DNA from: G963422565 sp963422565
GTDB taxonomy: Bacteria > Pseudomonadota > Alphaproteobacteria > MPNO01
Direction of reading: 5' to 3'
Length of the DNA stretch: 64,000 bases
Assembly: GCA_963422565.1 (NCBI GenBank)
Contig: OY730228.1
Location: 2,914,001-2,978,000 of the forward strand
Shown here piece after piece: positions 59,669 to 64,000 of this stretch; within the stretch, counting starts at the first letter, position 1; every line of letters begins with the position of its first letter. Both the position numbers and the translations under genes were made by a program. The notes under the pieces were generated by a model. The model saw only the letters and a list, made by a program, of their open reading frames with translations, had not been told where the DNA came from and made no database searches.

Positions 59669-62584
59669 ATGTCCGACACTCGGCTGATCGAGCGCTGGCT
59701 ACCGATCGCGGCGCTTGGGGAGGAGAGCATTCGCGAGCGCCGTTCCATGACAGCGTTGCCGCCAACGTACTACCTCCACGTCTGGTGGGCGCGGCGGCCG
59801 CTGGTGGCGTCGCGCGCGGCGGTTCTTGCCTCGCTGCTGCCGGCTGATGCCGACCGGGAGAAATTCCTGCATGTGCTCGGAATTCACGGCGACCCGGTGG
59901 CGGCGAAGAGAAGAATCGATGCGGCCAAGAGAACAGGACGGAACTTAGGACCCAATCCGTATGGATACAAACGGGCGTTCACATATACGCCAAGCGCGAA
60001 TGATCTCGAGTGGCTCGGATCTGTAACGAGCTCCGAGTTGGAAGTGCCGAGAGTTCTTGATCCAACGGCTGGAGGCGGCAACATTCCTTTCGAAATCGGC
60101 CGTCTTGGCTTCGCATCCTGCGCAAACGATCTGAATTCAGTGTCTGTCCTGATCCTGCGCGCGACCCTGGAATGGCCTGAGGAGCATCGTCGTCAATTGC
60201 TTGACGAGTTCAAGACTTTGACCGGTGCGTTCGTGCGCCGAGCCGAGGATAAGTATCGAGACGTATTCCCGGCGGAACCAGGAGGCAACCGGGTTGACGG
60301 CTACCTCTGGGCACGTACGGTTGCCTGTCCGTATTGCGATGGTTTGGCGCCGCTGTCGCCCAACTGGCGTCTGGCGCCGGACGGGACCGGCGTGCGGTTG
60401 AAGCCCGATCTCGCTTCGGGGCCGGGTTCAGAAGGTCGGACCTGTTCTTTCGAGATCGTGGAAGCCGCGCGGGACCATTCGCCGGGCACGGTGGCGCGGG
60501 GCGCCGGGGCCTGCCCCTACCCGGATTGCGGGCGGGTCATCGACGGCGCCGAGATCAAGCGCCAGGCTCAGGCTGGCGACATGGGCGAGCAGCTTTACGC
60601 CGTGGTCTTCAAGAAGCGCGTGCCGGGCAAGCGTCTCAAATCCGGCAAGCGCGGCAAGGACCGATGGGTGCGCGGCTACCGCGCGCCGCGCGCCGAGGAC
60701 GACAATGGCGCCGACATCGCCGCGCGGCTGGAAGCGAAGCTGCCCGAATGGGAGGCGTTCGACATCGTGCCAAGCGAGCGTATCCCCGACGGCAACAAGA
60801 CGACCGAACCGCAACGGTACGGCATGGAATATTGGCGCGACCTGTTCTCGCTGCGCCAGCTTCTCTGCCACGGCACATCGGTCGAAATCTTTCGCGAGAT
60901 GCTGGAGGCGGATCGGCAAGCGGGCAGGCTGACCGAACTTCGCAAGGCAGCGTATGGCTATCTGGCGCTCTCGATAGATACCTTGCTGAACTACAATAAC
61001 AGGGCTGGACGCTGGGACCAATCGACCAGTCGGGTGCGCTCCATTTTCGACCGACACGATTTCGCGTTCGTCTGGTCCTACGCCGAGATGGCGCCGCTGA
61101 TCACCGGCCTGGGCTATGACTGGGCGATCGAAAAGACCGCCAAATGCATCAAGGAATTGGTCGCGTTGGTCCGCCCCGAAGCCGGGGACGGGAATATCTT
61201 CGCCGGCGAGACGCGAGGCGCCCCGCCGCCGGTCACCATCACCTGCAAGCCCGGCGACGGTCTCGACCATATCGAGGACGCCAGCATCGACGCGGTGGTG
61301 ATGGACCCGCCCTATTACGACAACGTGATGTATGCGGAGCTCTCGGACTTCTTCTATGTGTGGCTGAAGCGTACGGCGGGACATGTCTTCCCCGAGCTGT
61401 TCCGGCGCAATCTGACCGACAAGGAGAACGAGGCCGTCGCGAATGTCGCACGGTTCCGGGGCGGGAAGGGCGCGAAAGCGCTCGCGGGCCGCGACTATCA
61501 GGACCGCATGGCGTCGATCTTCGCCGAATGCCGCCGCGTCCTGAAGCCCGACGGCATCATGACATGCATGTTCACCCACAAGGCGGCGGGCGCCTGGGAC
61601 GCGCTCGCCACCGGGCTGATCGAGGCCGGCTTCGTCATCACCGCCTCCTGGCCGGTCAATACCGAGGCGGAGGGCAGCCTGCACATCAAGGACAAGGCGG
61701 CGGCCAACAGCACCGTCTTCCTGGCCTGCCGCCCCCGCCCCGACGCGGCGCAGGGCGAGACCGGCCGCTACTGGGAGGATGTCGAGCCGCTGGTCGCGGG
61801 CGCGGTGCGGAAACGGGTGAGTAAGTTCCAGGACTCCGGCGTGTCGGGCGTCGATCTCTATCTCGCCTGTTTCGGCCCGGCGCTGGAGGAGTTCTCGCGC
61901 CACTGGCCGCTCCAACGCGGCACGCCGCGCGAGATGCGCCGGAGAAGCGCGTCCGAAGAGGGGCAGGACGCCTATGCCGTGACGCCGGAAGACGCGCTCG
62001 ACGCCGCCCGTCGCGAGGTCAAGCGCTGGCGTCTGGAGCAACTGACGCATCTCGAGGCCAATGCCGATCTCGACCCCGTCACGGCGTTCTTCGTGCTTGC
62101 CTGGGATGCCTTTCGGGCGCCGGTATTCGCCTATGACGAGGCGCTCAGGCTCGCCCGTGCGGTGGGCGCCGATCTCGACGGCGGGATAGTCGGGCGACTC
62201 GCGGAAAAGAAGGGCAGCGACATCCGCCTGTGGGACAGCGCGCGCCGGGCGGCCAAGGGCGCGCTCGGGCCGGCGGACGGCTCGCGCGCCATGATCGACG
62301 CCATCCACCATGCCGCCAACATGGCGCGGGCGCGCACGCTCGCCGCCGCCCGCGAGACGCTGGCGGCGGCGCAGGCGGATCGGAACCCGCGCTTCTTCGC
62401 GGCCCTCGAGGCGGTGCTCGAGATCCTGCCGGTCTCCCGGAACTTCACCGGAATCGATCTCGACGGCGAGATGGCGGCCGCGGCAAGCGATTTCGAGGCG
62501 CTCTACAATCTTTCCCGCCTCGCTTACCAGGATGAGATCGACGAGCCCAGGCAACTCGACCTGTGGCGGGATGACGGGTCGTGA
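59669..62584 (+). CDS. DUF1156 adenine-specific DNA methyltransferase with zinc ribbons
   Basis: A 971-residue protein: N-terminal DUF1156 block (LIERWLPIAALGEESIRERR), AdoMet motif I at about 131-140 (LDPTAGGGNIPFEIG), cysteine pairs C220-x2-C223 and C282-x4-C287 for zinc, and the N6-adenine catalytic motif at about 546 (VVMDPPYYDNVMYAELSDFF). It likely methylates host DNA so the island spares self DNA. Codons up to about residue 220 (59669-60330) are lower in GC than the rest, so the gene is a mosaic. It is coupled to the helicase gene by GTGA at 62581. Confidence 0.9.
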   Translation: MSDTRLIERWLPIAALGEESIRERRSMTALPPTYYLHVWWARRPLVASRAAVLASLLPADADREKFLHVLGIHGDPVAAKRRIDAAKRTGRNLGPNPYGYKRAFTYTPSANDLEWLGSVTSSELEVPRVLDPTAGGGNIPFEIGRLGFASCANDLNSVSVLILRATLEWPEEHRRQLLDEFKTLTGAFVRRAEDKYRDVFPAEPGGNRVDGYLWARTVACPYCDGLAPLSPNWRLAPDGTGVRLKPDLASGPGSEGRTCSFEIVEAARDHSPGTVARGAGACPYPDCGRVIDGAEIKRQAQAGDMGEQLYAVVFKKRVPGKRLKSGKRGKDRWVRGYRAPRAEDDNGADIAARLEAKLPEWEAFDIVPSERIPDGNKTTEPQRYGMEYWRDLFSLRQLLCHGTSVEIFREMLEADRQAGRLTELRKAAYGYLALSIDTLLNYNNRAGRWDQSTSRVRSIFDRHDFAFVWSYAEMAPLITGLGYDWAIEKTAKCIKELVALVRPEAGDGNIFAGETRGAPPPVTITCKPGDGLDHIEDASIDAVVMDPPYYDNVMYAELSDFFYVWLKRTAGHVFPELFRRNLTDKENEAVANVARFRGGKGAKALAGRDYQDRMASIFAECRRVLKPDGIMTCMFTHKAAGAWDALATGLIEAGFVITASWPVNTEAEGSLHIKDKAAANSTVFLACRPRPDAAQGETGRYWEDVEPLVAGAVRKRVSKFQDSGVSGVDLYLACFGPALEEFSRHWPLQRGTPREMRRRSASEEGQDAYAVTPEDALDAARREVKRWRLEQLTHLEANADLDPVTAFFVLAWDAFRAPVFAYDEALRLARAVGADLDGGIVGRLAEKKGSDIRLWDSARRAAKGALGPADGSRAMIDAIHHAANMARARTLAAARETLAAAQADRNPRFFAALEAVLEILPVSRNFTGIDLDGEMAAAASDFEALYNLSRLAYQDEIDEPRQLDLWRDDGS

Positions 62585-64000
62585 CCATGCTCCGCGACCG
62601 CGCGTGGAAGCTCAAATACACGCCTGATGACGGCGATCTGGTCAAGCTGTTCTACATCCCCGCGCTGGAGGACGCCGAGCGCTACGACCGGCTGACCGGA
62701 TACTTCAACGCCCGCGCCCTGGCCCTGGCGGCGCGTGGCATCGAAGGGCTGGTGCGCAACGGCGGGCGCATGAGGCTTGTCGCCGGCTGCACCCTGGAGC
62801 CGCCCGAGATCGAGGCCATCGAGAAGGGCGAGCGGCTCCGCGACCTCGTCGAACGGCGTCTGGCGAGCCTGCCCCTGGCGCCGCCGGACCCGGCATCCGC
62901 CGACGCGCTGGAACTGCTGGCTTGGATGGTGGCGCGGGGCTTTCTCGACGTGAAGGTCGCCGTTCCCTGCGGCGCGGACGGCAGGCCGATCCCGGCCGAC
63001 GGCATCTTTCACGAGAAGGCCGGGATCGTCGAAGATCGCGGCGGCGACCGGATCGCCTGGACCGGCAGCCTCAACGAGACCGCCGCCGGCTGGCGGCACA
63101 ACTGGGAGAGCATCAGCGTCTATACGAGCTGGGGGCCGGAACCCCGGCGGGTCGCCGACGAGGAGGCCAACTTCGCGCGCATCTGGGCCGACAAGGCGCA
63201 GCGCGTGATTGTCCTCGACGTGCCCGATGCTGCGCGGCGGGATTTGATGCGCTTCATGCCGGCGAGCGACAAACCCGCCCGCCTCAAGGAGAGGACCGGG
63301 AAAGAGCCTTCGAAGGCGCCACCGGAAAAGCCGACGTCGGGAACGACGGACCCCGGGAAGCCGGTCGCGCCCCGTACAGGCGATTTGCGAAGCCGCGTCT
63401 GGTCGTTTATCGGGCATGCGCCTTCCCTGCCGAATGGCGGCGAGCGGATCGGCGAGGCGACCGCGGCGGTCACGCCGTGGCCGCACCAGGTGCGAGCCTT
63501 CGACCGCCTCTACCGCGATTGGCCGCCCAAGCTTCTGATCGCCGATGAGGTCGGCCTCGGCAAGACCGTCCAGGCGGGCATGCTGCTGCGCCAAGCATGG
63601 CTCGCCAAGCGCGCCGAACGGATCCTGATCCTGGCGCCCAAGGCCGTTCTCAAGCAGTGGCAGATCGAGCTGCGCGAGAAGTTCAACCTCAACTGGCCGA
63701 TCTACGATGACGGCAAACTCATCCGGTATCCTTCCCCCGCGTGGCGCGGGCGAAACGAACGCGATGCGAGCCGCGACGACTGGCATCGCGAACCCGCGGT
63801 GATCGCGTCGAGCCACCTGATGCGCCGGCGGGACCGCTCGGCGGCGCTTCTGGAGGATGCCGAACCGTGGGATCTGGTGGTGCTCGACGAAGCCCACCAC
63901 GCCCGACGGCGCGGCGCCGGAAGCCAGCAGGAAAGCGGGCCGAACGCGCTGCTCCGCCTGATGCATGGACTGAAGGACCGCACCCAAGGGCTGGTCCTGC
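62581..64000 (+). CDS. PLD-domain SNF2-type helicase of the defence island (partial)
   Basis: Runs off the window after at least 470 codons. Start GTG 62581 (overlapping the methylase stop) or ATG 62587. Residues about 10-200 form a phospholipase D-like domain (YDRLTGYFNARALALAARG, GIFHEKAGIVEDRGGDRIAW with HxK, TGSLNETAAGWRHNWES). After a proline-rich linker comes a SNF2-like helicase: TPWPHQVRAFDRLY (Q-motif), Walker A LLIADEVGLGKTVQAGMLLR, ILILAPKAVLKQWQIEL and the DEAH box DLVVLDEAHHARRRGAG. PLD-SNF2 proteins are typical of DISARM-like and DUF499/DUF1156 defence sets, and may unwind and cleave unmodified DNA. Confidence 0.87.
   Translation, partial: MTMLRDRAWKLKYTPDDGDLVKLFYIPALEDAERYDRLTGYFNARALALAARGIEGLVRNGGRMRLVAGCTLEPPEIEAIEKGERLRDLVERRLASLPLAPPDPASADALELLAWMVARGFLDVKVAVPCGADGRPIPADGIFHEKAGIVEDRGGDRIAWTGSLNETAAGWRHNWESISVYTSWGPEPRRVADEEANFARIWADKAQRVIVLDVPDAARRDLMRFMPASDKPARLKERTGKEPSKAPPEKPTSGTTDPGKPVAPRTGDLRSRVWSFIGHAPSLPNGGERIGEATAAVTPWPHQVRAFDRLYRDWPPKLLIADEVGLGKTVQAGMLLRQAWLAKRAERILILAPKAVLKQWQIELREKFNLNWPIYDDGKLIRYPSPAWRGRNERDASRDDWHREPAVIASSHLMRRRDRSAALLEDAEPWDLVVLDEAHHARRRGAGSQQESGPNALLRLMHGLKDRTQGLVL

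Noticed and set aside
52191..64000. Reading the island as classical BREX or DISARM
   Set aside because: No brxA, brxB, brxL or pglZ and no DUF1998 (drmB) gene is visible; DUF499 and PLD-SNF2 are only related components, so I kept a neutral name.

Overview
The window is high-GC DNA from an alphaproteobacterium, on present evidence a member of the Rhodospirillales or a related deep lineage. That placement rests on gene order. accC, aat, DUF2155, mlaD and NDUFA12 lie together; so do mutY, a DciA-like gene, dsbA and smc; gltB-gltD lies beside uppP and an NDUFA9-like gene; clpA-clpS form a pair; purB faces a DUF1476 gene. These are recurrent alphaproteobacterial neighbourhoods, and NDUFA12 and NDUFA9-like proteins belong to the mitochondrial-type complex I of this class. 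I saw no rRNA, tRNA or CRISPR array.

Layout. 1-7634: end of accC, aat, an envelope and complex I block on the minus strand, RidA, a DUF482 acyltransferase, and a tripartite TRAP transporter. 7775-10480: clpA and clpS, which with Aat make up the bacterial N-degron route. 10652-14087: an arylsulfotransferase-like protein, a cupin and a ThDP enzyme in apparent operon order. 14088-15245: a small AT-rich island with a leader-like peptide, a 67-residue unknown protein and an IS1182-like remnant. 15269-24424: radical SAM, rnhB, mutY, a broken DUF4143 ATPase, DciA-like, dsbA and smc. 24705-29309: ring-cleavage dioxygenase, flavodoxin-fold reductase, amidohydrolase, ferredoxin and cysteine desulfurase. 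29529-32375: hydrolase, a graveyard of three transposase pieces around a small membrane protein, and an AbrB/PIN toxin-antitoxin pair. 32594-37080: anmK (frameshifted), a deacetylase, tyrS and a protease-like protein without catalytic residues. 37188-38890: a broken AAA ATPase plus TOPRIM pair. 39008-47941: gltBD, uppP, an NDUFA9-like gene and an NRDE protein. 48015-49763: several intact and broken toxin-antitoxin genes. 50055-51687: DUF1476 and purB.

The most interesting part is the defence island from 52191 to beyond 64000. It has a DUF499 ATPase, a small unknown protein, a Septu-like AAA ATPase plus HNH pair (PtuAB), a second AAA plus TOPRIM pair, a DUF1156 adenine methyltransferase, and a PLD-plus-SNF2 helicase that runs off the window. 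Nearly all of these genes are coupled by 1-4 base overlaps. A relic of the methyltransferase 5' end lies at 57744-57812, about 1.9 kb before the intact gene. The segment from about 57815 to 60330 is lower in GC and appears to have been swapped in, carrying the AAA plus TOPRIM cassette and the first part of the methyltransferase.

A recurring oddity is single-base indels: DUF2155, DUF4143, a vapC, anmK, an AAA ATPase, ptuA and a LarA-like fragment are all out of frame by one base. The long core genes (clpA, smc, gltB) and the two large defence genes are intact. Either dispensable genes are decaying or the assembly carries indel errors; raw reads would decide.
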